Positions 31,872 to 40,792 of a DNA stretch of 40,792 bases are shown here, piece after piece. The position numbers were made by a program, and so were the translations under genes. Origin of the DNA: Lachnospiraceae bacterium (GTDB lineage: Bacteria; Bacillota; Clostridia; Lachnospirales; Lachnospiraceae); the NCBI GenBank assembly GCA_014799405.1, contig JAAVIA010000007.1, positions 152,661 through 193,452 on the forward strand, read 5' to 3'. The notes below the pieces were generated by a model that did not search any database, had not been told where the DNA came from, and saw only the letters and a program-made list of their open reading frames with translations. How positions within the stretch are numbered: the stretch's first letter is position 1; every line of letters starts with the position of its first letter.

Positions 31872-33725
31872 ATGTTGCAAAAAAGTGCTGAATTATGGAT
31901 AAAACGCTTATTTTTAATATGCTATGATGCCTGTGCGGTTTTTGTAGCAGCATTTTTTGCACTGTGGTTAAGGTACGAGTTTGCTTATCGGAATATTGAA
32001 AAAAAATATTTAGACAGATTGTGGAAATGCCTTCCACTTTTGATTGTTTCTGCGATATTAGTATTTGCGCTCTTTAAGCTTTATTCAAGCTTATGGGCGT
32101 ATGCAGGAGCAATGGAGGTTTTTAATGTTACCGTAGCATGCGTATCAGAGGGAATATTATCCATAGGTATTGTTGGACTTGTACATCATGGAGTTGACAC
32201 CCCGCTCCCACGAAGCTTTTATATATTGTATGGTGGTATTTTATGGATACTTATTTTACTTAGCCGTTTTGCATATAGAGCACTTCGCTCATTTGTAGAC
32301 TGGCGACAATATAAAAATGAACAGAGGAAGGTGCTTATTGTGGGCGCCGGTGATGCGGGCAATGCTCTTATTAAGGAAATACGCAACAGTAGGCATCTTA
32401 ACATGAATATAGTAGGTGTAATTGATGATGCACAAAGTAAAATTGGTAGTTATATTCATGGCATAAAAATTCTTGGAGACAGAAACAAAATTGTAGATAT
32501 AGCTGAAAAAACAGGTGCTAAGGAGATAATTATAGCAATTCCGTCCGCTTCACCAGGAGAACTAAAGGAGTTATTGGATATATGTAAGCAGACTACCTGT
32601 GAGCTTAAAAGGCTGCCTGGTATTTATCAGTTTGTAAATGGTGATGTGAGTGTAAGCAAGCTGAAAAATGTTGATGTGAATGACCTTTTAGGAAGAGAAC
32701 CGATAAAGGTAGATTTAACATCTATACTTGATTATGTATCGGGTAAGGTGATTATGGTAACAGGAGGAGGCGGCTCGATTGGTAGTGAGCTATGCCGCCA
32801 GATAGCATCACATAATCCAAAACAGCTTGTACTGGTTGACATTTATGAGAATACAACTTATGATATTCAACAGGAACTGCGAAATAGCTTTCCGAGGCTT
32901 AATTTGGTTGTGCTTATTGCTTCTGTCAGAAATACGAAACGTATGGATATGATATTTGAGAAATATAAGCCTGATATTGTGTATCACGCAGCAGCTCATA
33001 AGCATGTACCGCTTATGGAGGATAGTCCAAATGAGGCGGTAAAAAATAATGTTTTAGGCACATGGAAGGTTGTTCAGGCTGCTAACAGATGGAAGGTTAA
33101 AAGGTTTGTTTTGATATCTACGGACAAGGCTGTAAATCCTACCAATATCATGGGTGCTACAAAACGTATATGTGAGATGATAATTCAGACATATGATAAG
33201 CATTCGGAGACGGAGTTTGTGGCAGTACGATTTGGCAATGTTCTTGGAAGCAACGGAAGTGTAATACCGCTTTTTAAAAAGCAGATAGAGGCGGGGGGAC
33301 CCGTTACGGTTACACATCCTGACATTATAAGATATTTTATGACAATTCCGGAGGCTGTATCTCTTGTGCTTCAGGCAGGAGCATATGCAAAAGGTGGAGA
33401 AATATTTGTCCTTGATATGGGTGAACCGGTAAAGATATTGGATTTGGCAAAAAACCTTATACGTTTGTCGGGGCATAAACCAGGAGATGATATTAAAATT
33501 GAGTTTACAGGGCTTCGCCCGGGAGAAAAGCTTTATGAAGAAATGCTCATGGACGAGGAGGGCTTACAGGATACGGAAAATAAGCTTATCCATATCGGAA
33601 AACCGATTGACATAGATGAAGACAAGTTTATGAAGCAATTGGAAGAGCTTAAGTCTTATGTTGTTGAGGAACCTGAAGATATAAGGGATTGGGTAAGGAA
33701 GATTGTGGCAACGTATCATCCGTAA
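31872..33725 (+). CDS. membrane-bound UDP-sugar 4,6-dehydratase (CapD/FlaA1/PglF-like)
   Basis: This protein of about 617 residues has four N-terminal membrane segments (to about 140), a first Rossmann-like domain (I-V-G-A-G-D-A-G-N-A) near 155, and a catalytic SDR domain from about 290. The catalytic part shows G-G-G-G-S-I-G-S-E, Y-H-A-A-A-H-K-H-V-P-L-M-E, and S-T-D-K-A-V-N-P-T-N-I-M-G-A-T-K-R, the hallmark of the long CapD class. It converts UDP-N-acetyl-hexosamine to the 4-keto-6-deoxy sugar. ATG 31872 has AAGAGGAAA eight bases before it; the longer in-frame starts overlap the promoter. The following aminotransferase and sugar transferase fit a UDP-amino-sugar pathway for starting a polymer. 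Confidence 0.92.
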   Translation: MLQKSAELWIKRLFLICYDACAVFVAAFFALWLRYEFAYRNIEKKYLDRLWKCLPLLIVSAILVFALFKLYSSLWAYAGAMEVFNVTVACVSEGILSIGIVGLVHHGVDTPLPRSFYILYGGILWILILLSRFAYRALRSFVDWRQYKNEQRKVLIVGAGDAGNALIKEIRNSRHLNMNIVGVIDDAQSKIGSYIHGIKILGDRNKIVDIAEKTGAKEIIIAIPSASPGELKELLDICKQTTCELKRLPGIYQFVNGDVSVSKLKNVDVNDLLGREPIKVDLTSILDYVSGKVIMVTGGGGSIGSELCRQIASHNPKQLVLVDIYENTTYDIQQELRNSFPRLNLVVLIASVRNTKRMDMIFEKYKPDIVYHAAAHKHVPLMEDSPNEAVKNNVLGTWKVVQAANRWKVKRFVLISTDKAVNPTNIMGATKRICEMIIQTYDKHSETEFVAVRFGNVLGSNGSVIPLFKKQIEAGGPVTVTHPDIIRYFMTIPEAVSLVLQAGAYAKGGEIFVLDMGEPVKILDLAKNLIRLSGHKPGDDIKIEFTGLRPGEKLYEEMLMDEEGLQDTENKLIHIGKPIDIDEDKFMKQLEELKSYVVEEPEDIRDWVRKIVATYHP

Positions 33726-33749
33726 ATGTATAAAAAGAGGAGTCTGCAA

Positions 33750-34946
33750 ATGAAACATATACCATTTAGTCCACCTGACATCACGGAGGATGAGATAAAT
33801 GAGGTTATTGATGCTTTGAAATCAGGGTGGATTACTACCGGACCAAAGACGAAGGAATTAGAACGACTGATAGCAGAAAGATGTCATACAAAAAAGGCTG
33901 TTTGTTTAAATTCAAATACAGCATGTGCAGAAATGACACTACGCATTTTAGGTGTCGGTAAAGGTGATGAGGTAATTGTTCCGGCATATACTTACACTGC
34001 AACTGCAAGCGTAATTACACACGTGGGCGCCAAAATTGTCATGGTGGATTGTGCAAAAGGAAAATTCACGATGGATTATGATAAGCTTGAGGCTGCAATT
34101 ACTGAGAGAACCAAGGTTATTATACCTGTTGATTTGTTTGGTATACCATGTGATTATGACAGAATAATGGACATTGTCTGTCGTAAAAGGGATATGTTTC
34201 AAGCGAGCGATAATCCTATACAGAAGGCTGTAGATAGAATTATAGTCATGGTAGATGGCGCTCATTCATTTGGTGCCACATATAAAAAGGAGCCTGCTGC
34301 AAAATTTTCAGATTTTGTAAATTACAGTTTTCATGCAGTTAAAAATTTAACCACTGCGGAGGGCGGTGCGGTTGTATGGAATGATATTGACGGTATAGAC
34401 AATGATGAAATGTATCATCAATATATGCTTTTAAGTTTGCATGGTCAAAGCAAGGATGCACTTGCAAAAACAAAGATAGGGGCTTGGGAATATGATATTG
34501 AGGCTCCTTGGTATAAGTGTAATATGACAGATGTTCACGCAGCGATTGGGCTTGGACAAATCAGGCGATATGATGCGATTTTAGCCAGACGAAGAACAAT
34601 AATAGAAAAAATGAATAGTGAATTTAGAGATTTGCCACTGACATTTGTACAGCATTTTTCGGATCAATATGAGTCATCGGGACATTTATATATTTGTAGT
34701 TTAAATGGATGTGGTGAGGAAGAACGAAATGCTTTTATTGTCAGGCTGGCAGAGTGTGGTGTTGTTGCAAATGTACACTATAAGCCGCTTCCGATGCATA
34801 CAGGATACCAAAAACTTGGCTTTGACATTTTAGATTATCCTAATGCATATGATATGTTTAAAAATGAGGTGACGCTGCCTTTGCATACATGTCTGTCAGA
34901 TGATGATGTAGAATATGTGATTGAATGTGTCAAAAGGTGTTTGTAG
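33750..34946 (+). CDS. DegT/DnrJ/EryC1 sugar aminotransferase
   Basis: This protein of about 398 residues is a PLP enzyme that aminates a keto-sugar nucleotide. The N-terminus (I-P-F-S-P-P-D-I-T-E-D-E-I-N-E-V) and S-G-W-I-T-T-G-P-K-T-K-E-L-E are characteristic. D-G-A-H-S-F-G-A carries the PLP-stacking Asp/His region, and F-H-A-V-K-N-L-T-T-A-E-G-G carries the Schiff-base lysine. ATG 33750 is chosen because AAAGAGGAGTC precedes it. It is 24 bases after the CapD-like gene, matching the PglF-PglE order that makes UDP-4-amino-4,6-dideoxy-N-acetyl sugars. Exact stereochemistry cannot be read from sequence. Confidence 0.92.
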   Translation: MKHIPFSPPDITEDEINEVIDALKSGWITTGPKTKELERLIAERCHTKKAVCLNSNTACAEMTLRILGVGKGDEVIVPAYTYTATASVITHVGAKIVMVDCAKGKFTMDYDKLEAAITERTKVIIPVDLFGIPCDYDRIMDIVCRKRDMFQASDNPIQKAVDRIIVMVDGAHSFGATYKKEPAAKFSDFVNYSFHAVKNLTTAEGGAVVWNDIDGIDNDEMYHQYMLLSLHGQSKDALAKTKIGAWEYDIEAPWYKCNMTDVHAAIGLGQIRRYDAILARRRTIIEKMNSEFRDLPLTFVQHFSDQYESSGHLYICSLNGCGEEERNAFIVRLAECGVVANVHYKPLPMHTGYQKLGFDILDYPNAYDMFKNEVTLPLHTCLSDDDVEYVIECVKRCL

Positions 34947-34968
34947 ATTGTTAAGTGAGGAAATTGTA

Positions 34969-35664
34969 GTGGGTTTATCTAAATGGGAGGAACTGCCCGA
35001 GTACATGAGAACTGAGGCAGTTAAACCGTATTATGACGTTTTGAGCAGAAAAAAAGTAAGTCTTTTAGCTAAACGCAGCTTTGATGTTGTTATGGCAACC
35101 ATGTTGCTAATTTTGCTTATTCCGATATTATTGATTATAGCAATATTAATAAAAATGGATTCTAAGGGAAAAATTTTTTTCTGTCAGGAAAGAGTCACTC
35201 AATATGGAAGAAAATTCAAAATAATTAAATTTAGGACAATGATTTCAGATGCGGAAAAAAAAGGTACCCAAGTTACAGTGGAAAATGATAGTAGGGTAAC
35301 AAAAATAGGAAAAACGTTAAGAAAATATCGTTTAGATGAATTACCACAGTTGATTAATATTATTTTTGGAGACATGAGTTTTGTTGGAACAAGACCGGAG
35401 GTTGTGAAATATGTAATGAAATACAGACCAGAGATGATGGCAACCTTGTTGCTGCCTGCTGGAGTTACATCTGAAGCAAGTATTGAATACAGAGATGAGG
35501 ATAAACTGTTACAGAACGCAGTTGATGCGGATTTGGTATATGTTGAAGAAATTTTACCTGAAAAAATGAAGTATAATTTACATAGTCTGATGAAATTTAG
35601 TATTGGCTCGGAACTATATATAATGTTTAAAACGATAGTTACAGTATTTAAAAGGGATAAATAA
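34969..35664 (+). CDS. initiating sugar-phosphate transferase (monotopic phosphoglycosyl transferase)
   Basis: This protein of about 231 residues transfers sugar-1-phosphate to undecaprenyl phosphate. It has one membrane-embedded segment after K-R-S-F-D-V-V-M-A. Family motifs then follow: F-K-I-I-K-F-R-T-M, the catalytic Asp-Glu in Y-R-L-D-E-L-P-Q-L-I-N, and G-D-M-S-F-V-G-T-R-P-E. A GTG at 34969, eight bases after a GAGG, is preferred; the longer frame from TTG 34921 would overlap the upstream gene. It is PglC-like and probably uses the amino sugar made by the two genes before it. Confidence 0.92.
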   Translation: MGLSKWEELPEYMRTEAVKPYYDVLSRKKVSLLAKRSFDVVMATMLLILLIPILLIIAILIKMDSKGKIFFCQERVTQYGRKFKIIKFRTMISDAEKKGTQVTVENDSRVTKIGKTLRKYRLDELPQLINIIFGDMSFVGTRPEVVKYVMKYRPEMMATLLLPAGVTSEASIEYRDEDKLLQNAVDADLVYVEEILPEKMKYNLHSLMKFSIGSELYIMFKTIVTVFKRDK

Positions 35665-35667
35665 AGT

Positions 35668-36822
35668 ATGGAAAAAGACATAAACAGAAAAAGAAAATTA
35701 ATAGCTTTAGTTACTAATCATGATGATGATGTGTACTGTTTTCGTAAAGAGTTGATTGAGGGACTCATAAATGCAGGATACAATGTTTTAATATCATGTC
35801 CTCATGGTGAAAAATTGGAGTTGATGAGAGAAATAAAATTCTATTATGATGATGTTTTTATTGACCGCAGAGGGACTAATCCTGTTTCTGATTTGAAACT
35901 GCTTGTTCATTACAGAAGGTTATTTTCAAAAAGCAGACCGGATGTTGTGCTGACATATACTTCAAAACCTAATGTGTATGCGGGATTTGCTGCATATAGC
36001 TTAGGTATACCGTACATCAGTAATGTAACGGGGTTGGGAAGTGTATTAGGAATGAATAGGCTTATGCAAAAATTTGTGTTGAATTTATTTCGTATGTCAT
36101 TTCGGCATTCTTCCTGTGTTATGTTTCAAAATAGTGAAAATATGTTGCTAGCAAAGGAAAGCGGGCTCGTTTACGGTAACTGTCAACTGATTCCAGGGTC
36201 TGGTGTTAATACAGAAAGATTTCCCCTTCAAGAATATCCTGACGGTGGAGATGGTTTGACAGGTGCAAAGGTTGTGTTTAATTACATTGGAAGAGTGCTA
36301 CATGACAAGGGAATCGATGATTATATTGAGGCTGCCAAACGCATTAAGAAAAAATTTCCAAACACGGAATTTAATATTATTGGATTTATAGAACCAACTG
36401 AAGGTAAGTATGAGGAGGAGCTAAAGGAACTACAGGAGAAGGAAATATTATTCTACAGAGGTCAACAGAAGGACGTAAAGTCGTTTATTGCAAAATCGCA
36501 TGCGACAATTCATCCGTCAACCTATGGTGAAGGAATGAGCAATGTGCTTCTGGAAAGCGCATCATCGGGACGGGTTTTAATAACTACTGACAATGCAGGG
36601 TGCAGGGAAACAGTAAATGATGGAGAAACCGGATTTATTTATCAGGGCGGAAATGTTGATGAATTGGTTGAAAAAATCGAAGTTTTTTTAAAAACGGAAA
36701 ATAATATAAGAAAAGAGATGGGTATTTTGGGGAGAGGAAAGGTGAAAAAGGAATTTTCCCGAAAAATAGTAGTTGATGCCTATTTAGAAAAAATAAAGGA
36801 ATTGGTGGTTTCTTATGAATAA
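35668..36822 (+). CDS. GT4 family glycosyltransferase
   Basis: This is a 384-residue two-domain GT-B enzyme. The N-terminal part has L-V-T-N-H-D-D-D-V-Y-C-F-R-K-E-L and T-S-K-P-N-V-Y-A-G, and the C-terminal part has the nucleotide-sugar site H-P-S-T-Y-G-E-G-M-S-N-V-L-L-E-S-A-S-S-G-R. It resembles PglA-like enzymes that add the second sugar to an undecaprenyl-linked amino sugar. It overlaps the next gene by eight bases, indicating coupled translation. Donor and linkage are unknown. Confidence 0.9.
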   Translation: MEKDINRKRKLIALVTNHDDDVYCFRKELIEGLINAGYNVLISCPHGEKLELMREIKFYYDDVFIDRRGTNPVSDLKLLVHYRRLFSKSRPDVVLTYTSKPNVYAGFAAYSLGIPYISNVTGLGSVLGMNRLMQKFVLNLFRMSFRHSSCVMFQNSENMLLAKESGLVYGNCQLIPGSGVNTERFPLQEYPDGGDGLTGAKVVFNYIGRVLHDKGIDDYIEAAKRIKKKFPNTEFNIIGFIEPTEGKYEEELKELQEKEILFYRGQQKDVKSFIAKSHATIHPSTYGEGMSNVLLESASSGRVLITTDNAGCRETVNDGETGFIYQGGNVDELVEKIEVFLKTENNIRKEMGILGRGKVKKEFSRKIVVDAYLEKIKELVVSYE

Positions 36823-37942
36823 GAATGCCTGTGTAATTACGGTTTTGGATTCTATTACGGAAACAAGTATGCCCTTCAATGAATTTGTATTATATAGGGC
36901 TGTCAATTATAAAAATGAGCTTCATATTGTTTTGGTTTGCGAATTGGACACTGTGATGCCTGAAATGCAAATTCCAGAGAATGTTCGTATTTATAATCTG
37001 CCTAAAAATACATTTGTTATCAGAAAAACAGTTATAAAATTAATAAAAAAATTGCAGAATAATAATATTCCGTATATTATTCATCTGCATCAGCCACAGT
37101 CAGCGTTTTGGTTTAACATAAGTATGTTTGGTACACATATAAGAAAAAAAGTTTTGTTTACGGTGCACAGCACCTTTACGGGTTATGCCGTACATAATAA
37201 AATTTTAAGTGCTTTTAATTCGCTTTGTTCGTATAAGGTGACGTGTGTAAGTAAATCCTCATATAACGGTTATTCTAAAATTCTAAAAAAAATAAAGGGT
37301 GAATATATTCTGCCAATACAAAATGGTACAGACTTAGAACGTATTGACAATGTTTTGAAACTAAATACACAAATAAATAGTGATGAACATAAATATAAAA
37401 GGTTTATTTATGTTGCAAGAATGGTGGAAATAAAAAATCATGATTTTTTGTTGGATGTTATAAGTAAGATTAACGGTGATGCAAAGTTTATTTTTATAGG
37501 AGCAGAGGATGCAAAGGGTGAAATCAGAAAAAAAGCAGAGGAATTGGGATTAAAGGAAAAGGTTGAATTTGTTGGTTTGATTCCAAGAAATGATGTATAT
37601 AAATATTTGGAATCAGCGGATGTATATATTTCGCCATCTAAATTGGAGGGATTGCCTATATCGGTATTGGAGGCAATGTATATAGGGCTTCCGGTTGTTT
37701 TATCAGATATTGAGCCGCATAAGGAAATTGCAGAATATACGGAGGCAGTAAGAATTTTGCCGTTGGAGGATATTAATGCATGGGTGGCTGCCATAGATGA
37801 ATATATTAAAAAACAGCATACAGACCTTATTGACATAGGAAAAAAATCAAAGATGTGTGTTGAAAAGGAATTTTCATTAAAAACAATGCATCAGCAGTAT
37901 TCTGTTTTATATGAAGAAATATTGCAAATAAAGGAGCGTTAA
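36815..37942 (+). CDS. GT4 family glycosyltransferase
   Basis: This is a 375-residue GT-B enzyme. Visible motifs are F-T-V-H-S-T-F in the acceptor domain, I-Q-N-G-T-D at the domain junction, Y-V-A-R-M-V-E-I-K-N-H-D, and the donor site S-P-S-K-L-E-G-L-P-I-S-V-L-E-A-M-Y-I-G-L-P-V-V. The start overlaps the upstream gene and the stop directly precedes the next ATG (37943), so the genes form one tightly packed operon. Probably the third sugar transfer for the repeat unit. Confidence 0.9.
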   Translation: MNKNACVITVLDSITETSMPFNEFVLYRAVNYKNELHIVLVCELDTVMPEMQIPENVRIYNLPKNTFVIRKTVIKLIKKLQNNNIPYIIHLHQPQSAFWFNISMFGTHIRKKVLFTVHSTFTGYAVHNKILSAFNSLCSYKVTCVSKSSYNGYSKILKKIKGEYILPIQNGTDLERIDNVLKLNTQINSDEHKYKRFIYVARMVEIKNHDFLLDVISKINGDAKFIFIGAEDAKGEIRKKAEELGLKEKVEFVGLIPRNDVYKYLESADVYISPSKLEGLPISVLEAMYIGLPVVLSDIEPHKEIAEYTEAVRILPLEDINAWVAAIDEYIKKQHTDLIDIGKKSKMCVEKEFSLKTMHQQYSVLYEEILQIKER

Positions 37943-39418
37943 ATGTTAAAATCAATTCAATTAATGTTGGATAATTTTGAAGAAAACAATATAGAATACT
38001 GTCATTGGAAAAGTAATGAGCACATAGAAGATGCACTTAGGGGAGATACGGATTTAGATATTCTTTTTAACCCTGCCCAAAGAACAATTTTGGAATATAC
38101 CTTGTGCAAATCGGGTTTGAAAAGATTTCGGGCAATGCCGCTTATGCAATATAACGCTATAGAGGATTATATAGGATTTGATAAGGAAACAGCAAAAATT
38201 TGGCATTTGCATCTTCATTATCGGTTGAGTATAGGTGAAAAGCATTTGAAAGGATATACGGTTCCATGGACTGAATATATCTTATCAAGGCGACTGCTTG
38301 TAGATACCACAGAGGGCAAAATATATTGTTCCTCGGCTGATGACGAATTTTTTTTGATACTTGTACGAATGGCTTTAAAGTTAAGATGGAGAGATTATTG
38401 GAAAAAAATAGGGAAAGATGATTTGCTTGAAATAGAGTGGCTTAAGGAACATACATCATCATCTTCAGTTATCAGTGTTGCGGAAAAAATGCTAAACGTA
38501 TCCTGCGCCTGTGAAATCGAGAGGCTTTTACAAAAAAACCTAAATAAAAAAAGACAATTGTATAGCCTTCAAAAATATCTTAGAGCGGGGATGAGAAGAT
38601 TTACGCCATACAACAGGTTTACGTCATGGTATAGAAGAACAGTGCGTGAATTGTATTGGTTGTTTGGAGGTATTAAACGAAGAATGGGTATGTCCTCAAC
38701 TAAGGCAACCAGGAGAGTTTCACCCTCAGGTGGAACGGTGGTTGCCTTATTAGGATGTGATGGAGCAGGAAAATCAACGACACTGGCATATTTAAAAAAA
38801 GAATTTAATAAAAAAATAGATGTATATTCCGTGTATCTTGGAAGCGGTGATGGCAGCAGTTCGCTGATAAGAAAACCGATGAAAATAATTGCAAAACGTG
38901 TAGGAGGCAAAGGCGTTGGCAGGACTATGGAAAAGGAATTATATGAAAAGAAAAAGAAATCTATAAAAGCACGTCTTTATGCATTGTCAAAAATTATTTG
39001 GGCGGTTACTCTTGCATCTGAAAAAAGAAAAAAATTGAAAAAAATTACAATGGCACGAAATAACGGGTTATTGGTATTGGTTGACAGATACCCTCAGATT
39101 GCAGTTATGGGATTTAGCGACGGTCCATTATTAACAAGGTATTTGAACGGAAAAGGTTTTCTAAAAAAAATATCTCATTGGGAGTACCGTATTTATAAAC
39201 ATGCTTATGAAAATCCGCCGGATTTGCTTGTTAAGCTGATGGTACCTACGGATATAGCCATTCAAAGAAAACCTGAAATGACTGTGGAGGAAATTGAAAA
39301 TAAAAAAGCGGCAGTCAGAAAAATTCATACTGGAAAGGCAGAGGTGGAAATTGATACGTCAAGGGATATGAAGCAGTCGTTTGGTGATGTTATGCAATCT
39401 ATTTGGGAAGTGATTTGA
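37943..39418 (+). CDS. fusion: nucleotidyltransferase-like domain and thymidylate-kinase-like P-loop domain
   Basis: This is a 491-residue protein. The N-terminal third looks like a nucleotidyltransferase-fold domain with the metal-binding motif G-D-T-D-L-D-I-L near residue 34 and Y-C-H-W-K-S-N just before it. From about 262 a P-loop kinase follows: V-A-L-L-G-C-D-G-A-G-K-S-T and L-V-D-R-Y-P, the D-R-Y of thymidylate kinases. True thymidylate kinases are about 210 residues and unfused, so a housekeeping role is unlikely. Related proteins occur in surface polysaccharide loci, where phosphorylation of a lipid or sugar is suspected. Function is not assigned. GGAGCGTTAA precedes ATG. Confidence 0.78.
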   Translation: MLKSIQLMLDNFEENNIEYCHWKSNEHIEDALRGDTDLDILFNPAQRTILEYTLCKSGLKRFRAMPLMQYNAIEDYIGFDKETAKIWHLHLHYRLSIGEKHLKGYTVPWTEYILSRRLLVDTTEGKIYCSSADDEFFLILVRMALKLRWRDYWKKIGKDDLLEIEWLKEHTSSSSVISVAEKMLNVSCACEIERLLQKNLNKKRQLYSLQKYLRAGMRRFTPYNRFTSWYRRTVRELYWLFGGIKRRMGMSSTKATRRVSPSGGTVVALLGCDGAGKSTTLAYLKKEFNKKIDVYSVYLGSGDGSSSLIRKPMKIIAKRVGGKGVGRTMEKELYEKKKKSIKARLYALSKIIWAVTLASEKRKKLKKITMARNNGLLVLVDRYPQIAVMGFSDGPLLTRYLNGKGFLKKISHWEYRIYKHAYENPPDLLVKLMVPTDIAIQRKPEMTVEEIENKKAAVRKIHTGKAEVEIDTSRDMKQSFGDVMQSIWEVI

Positions 39419-39419
39419 A

Positions 39420-40094
39420 ATGGTGATACTGGATTTTTATGGTTTGCCTGGAAGCGGTAAAAGCGAGATTTCTCATGCATTGGCCGAAAAGCTCAGGTAT
39501 TCAGGTTATAGTGTTAAGGAGCCTTCGTGGATTTTGGATATGCGGTATGGTACATTAAAAAGATTAGCTGTGAAGCTTTATAAAGCCATATCTTATTCTA
39601 CAGGACATTTAAAACAGTTAAGAAGGATATTAGCATTATCCAATATACCAAAAAGAAATTTATCACAGAGCTTAAAAATGTGGGTAAATCTTGCATACAC
39701 ATTAAACTATGAAAATAGTAACAATGTTGATTTTTTAATAATGGATGAGGGCATTGCACAGGCTGTAATTTCATTATATACGGAAGCAAAAGCAGAAAAT
39801 TATAAAATATGTTATAATTATATTAGAAATTTAGTTAATAATAGCGTTATACCTGTTTATGTTAATGTGAAAACAGACGTGGCGTTGGCACGTCTGTCAA
39901 AAAGAAAAAACGGTAAATCAAGGTTAGATGAGCTTGACGGAAGTAAAAGGATGGAAATGACAGAGCGGATTAACAGTATTTGCAGTCATTTGGATTACGA
40001 AGCATTTGTTGTTAAAAATGATAAGGAAGTTGACGATGCAGTTGATAAGATTTCAGACTATCTGCAACGGAATGAGGAAAGCTGGTTAAGGTGA
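39420..40094 (+). CDS. P-loop NTPase, kinase-like
   Basis: This is a 224-residue cytoplasmic protein with Walker A G-L-P-G-S-G-K-S-E at residues 8-16 and an acidic Walker-B-like strand F-L-I-M-D-E-G-I. V-Y-V-N-V-K-T-D-V-A-L-A-R-L-S-K-R follows, typical of the lid-side helix of nucleoside and thymidylate-type kinases. It starts one base after the upstream fusion gene and overlaps the next start in GTGA. The pair of adjacent P-loop proteins suggests related steps. No substrate can be named. Confidence 0.72.
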   Translation: MVILDFYGLPGSGKSEISHALAEKLRYSGYSVKEPSWILDMRYGTLKRLAVKLYKAISYSTGHLKQLRRILALSNIPKRNLSQSLKMWVNLAYTLNYENSNNVDFLIMDEGIAQAVISLYTEAKAENYKICYNYIRNLVNNSVIPVYVNVKTDVALARLSKRKNGKSRLDELDGSKRMEMTERINSICSHLDYEAFVVKNDKEVDDAVDKISDYLQRNEESWLR

Positions 40095-40792
40095 ATATAT
40101 TATTTTATATAAGTACAATTCGTGGTGGGGGAGCAGCAAAGGTTATGGTCAATCTGGCTAATACATTTAGCAGATGGGGGAATGCCGTTACTTTGGTTAC
40201 TAATTTCCCTGACAGTCATGAGTATAATGTGGATTCACGTGTAAAACGCATTAATTTGGAAAAAGAGGAAGCTAAGACTAATGTAATTAAAAAAAATATG
40301 CTCCGTTGTATGGGACTGAGGAAGATACTCAAGGCTGTTAAGCCTGATGTTCAAATTGCATTTATGAGAGAAAACAATTTTCGTGCAATTGCAGCAGGTC
40401 TGTTTTTAAAAACAAGGACTATAGTTTCTGTGCGTAATGATCCTAAGCAGGAGTATTCTAATTTCTTATCTAAAATATTGGCAAAGGTTCTTTATGGAAT
40501 AGCTGACGGATGTGTGTTTCAGACTGAGGACGCTAAGGTATGGTTTCCAAAAAACGTACAAAAAAAATCTTGTATTATTTTAAACCCTGTGGATGAGAAG
40601 TTTTATAAGGTACAGAGAAGCAATGCACCTGCCGGCATTGTTACAATCGGAAGATTGTCAAAACAAAAAAATCATAAATTGCTCCTTGATGCATATTTTT
40701 TGGCTTGTAAAAACATTACAGATGATTTGTTTATATATGGTGAGGGAGATAAGCTGGAGGAATTAAAAAGATATGCGCAGGAATTAGGAATA
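40091..40792 (+). CDS. GT4 family glycosyltransferase, 3' end outside window
   Basis: A GTG at 40091 overlaps the upstream TGA (GTGA) and opens a frame running to the window edge (234 codons). It begins V-N-I-L-F-Y-I-S-T-I-R-G-G-G-A-A-K-V-M-V-N-L-A, the acceptor-side start of GT4 enzymes. I-V-T-I-G-R-L-S-K-Q-K-N-H-K-L-L-L-D-A and I-Y-G-E-G-D-K-L-E-E-L follow, the donor-domain signature. The donor-site E-x-x-x-x-x-x-E lies beyond the edge. GAGGAAAG about ten bases upstream may serve as ribosome site. Confidence 0.88.
   Translation, partial: MNILFYISTIRGGGAAKVMVNLANTFSRWGNAVTLVTNFPDSHEYNVDSRVKRINLEKEEAKTNVIKKNMLRCMGLRKILKAVKPDVQIAFMRENNFRAIAAGLFLKTRTIVSVRNDPKQEYSNFLSKILAKVLYGIADGCVFQTEDAKVWFPKNVQKKSCIILNPVDEKFYKVQRSNAPAGIVTIGRLSKQKNHKLLLDAYFLACKNITDDLFIYGEGDKLEELKRYAQELGI

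Noticed and set aside
37943..39418. Housekeeping thymidylate kinase
   Set aside because: The protein is more than twice the normal length, fused to another domain, and inside a glycosyltransferase operon.

Overview
The window is AT-rich DNA in which every supported gene lies on the plus strand. It looks like a gram-positive, anaerobic gut or rumen member of the Firmicutes, most likely a Lachnospiraceae relative. The evidence is adjacent dapF and dapL (the one-step diaminopimelate route), secreted proteins with gram-positive signal peptides, a repeat-bearing GH9 cellulase, strong AGGAGG-type ribosome sites, and Ig-like, papain-like and autolysin architectures typical of that family. The genus cannot be fixed from the sequence alone.

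Layout. 1-1435: end of dapF and complete dapL. 1480-6118: a recombination scar, a repeat-bearing metallo-beta-lactamase-fold gene broken by an amber codon, and two paralogous secreted papain-fold-like proteins. 6296-15528: an ABC-type surface polysaccharide exporter (Wzm-like with an extra extracytoplasmic domain; Wzt-like with a C-terminal beta domain), a methyltransferase, and a 1869-residue protein combining a kinase-like domain, a coiled coil, a HAD domain and two GT2 domains. 15718-23335: an acyltransferase, a sulfatase-superfamily membrane enzyme, a YidC/teichoic-acid-transferase fusion, a small YIDP-type membrane protein, a cytidylyltransferase/PLP-enzyme fusion, a truncated Rossmann gene and a small signal peptidase. 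23443-31790: three large secreted enzymes (amidase plus glucosaminidase, papain-like protease, GH9 cellulase), each carrying the same repeat. 31872-40792: a second polysaccharide module (CapD/FlaA1-like dehydratase, DegT aminotransferase, initiating sugar transferase, three GT4 enzymes, two P-loop kinase-like proteins) that runs off the end of the window.

How it may work together. Five genes share a tandem unit of about 100 residues made of two half-repeats (Y-D-Y-x-Y-Y ... H-F-V-N-Y-G-x-x-E-G-R, then S-Y-x-x-x-Y-x-D-L ... H-Y-I-N-Y-G-x-x-E-G-R); there are 16 units in total. These genes bracket the exporter and polymer-modification genes. My leading inference is a surface system analogous to, but unrelated in sequence to, the pneumococcal choline system. 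A polymer carrying phosphodiester-linked groups would be made and exported by the central cluster, and the repeat would hold wall hydrolases, a protease, a cellulase and (before its decay) an MBL-fold hydrolase on that polymer or on the wall. The YidC/glycerophosphotransferase fusion, the WbdD-like order methyltransferase-kinase-coiled coil next to Wzm/Wzt, and the cytidylyltransferase/PLP fusion are the most unusual single items.

Limits: family calls rest on motifs read by eye; no database search, structure prediction or alignment score was run. No tRNA, rRNA, CRISPR array, insertion sequence or prophage was recognised. No stretch over 300 bases lacks a gene or gene remnant.
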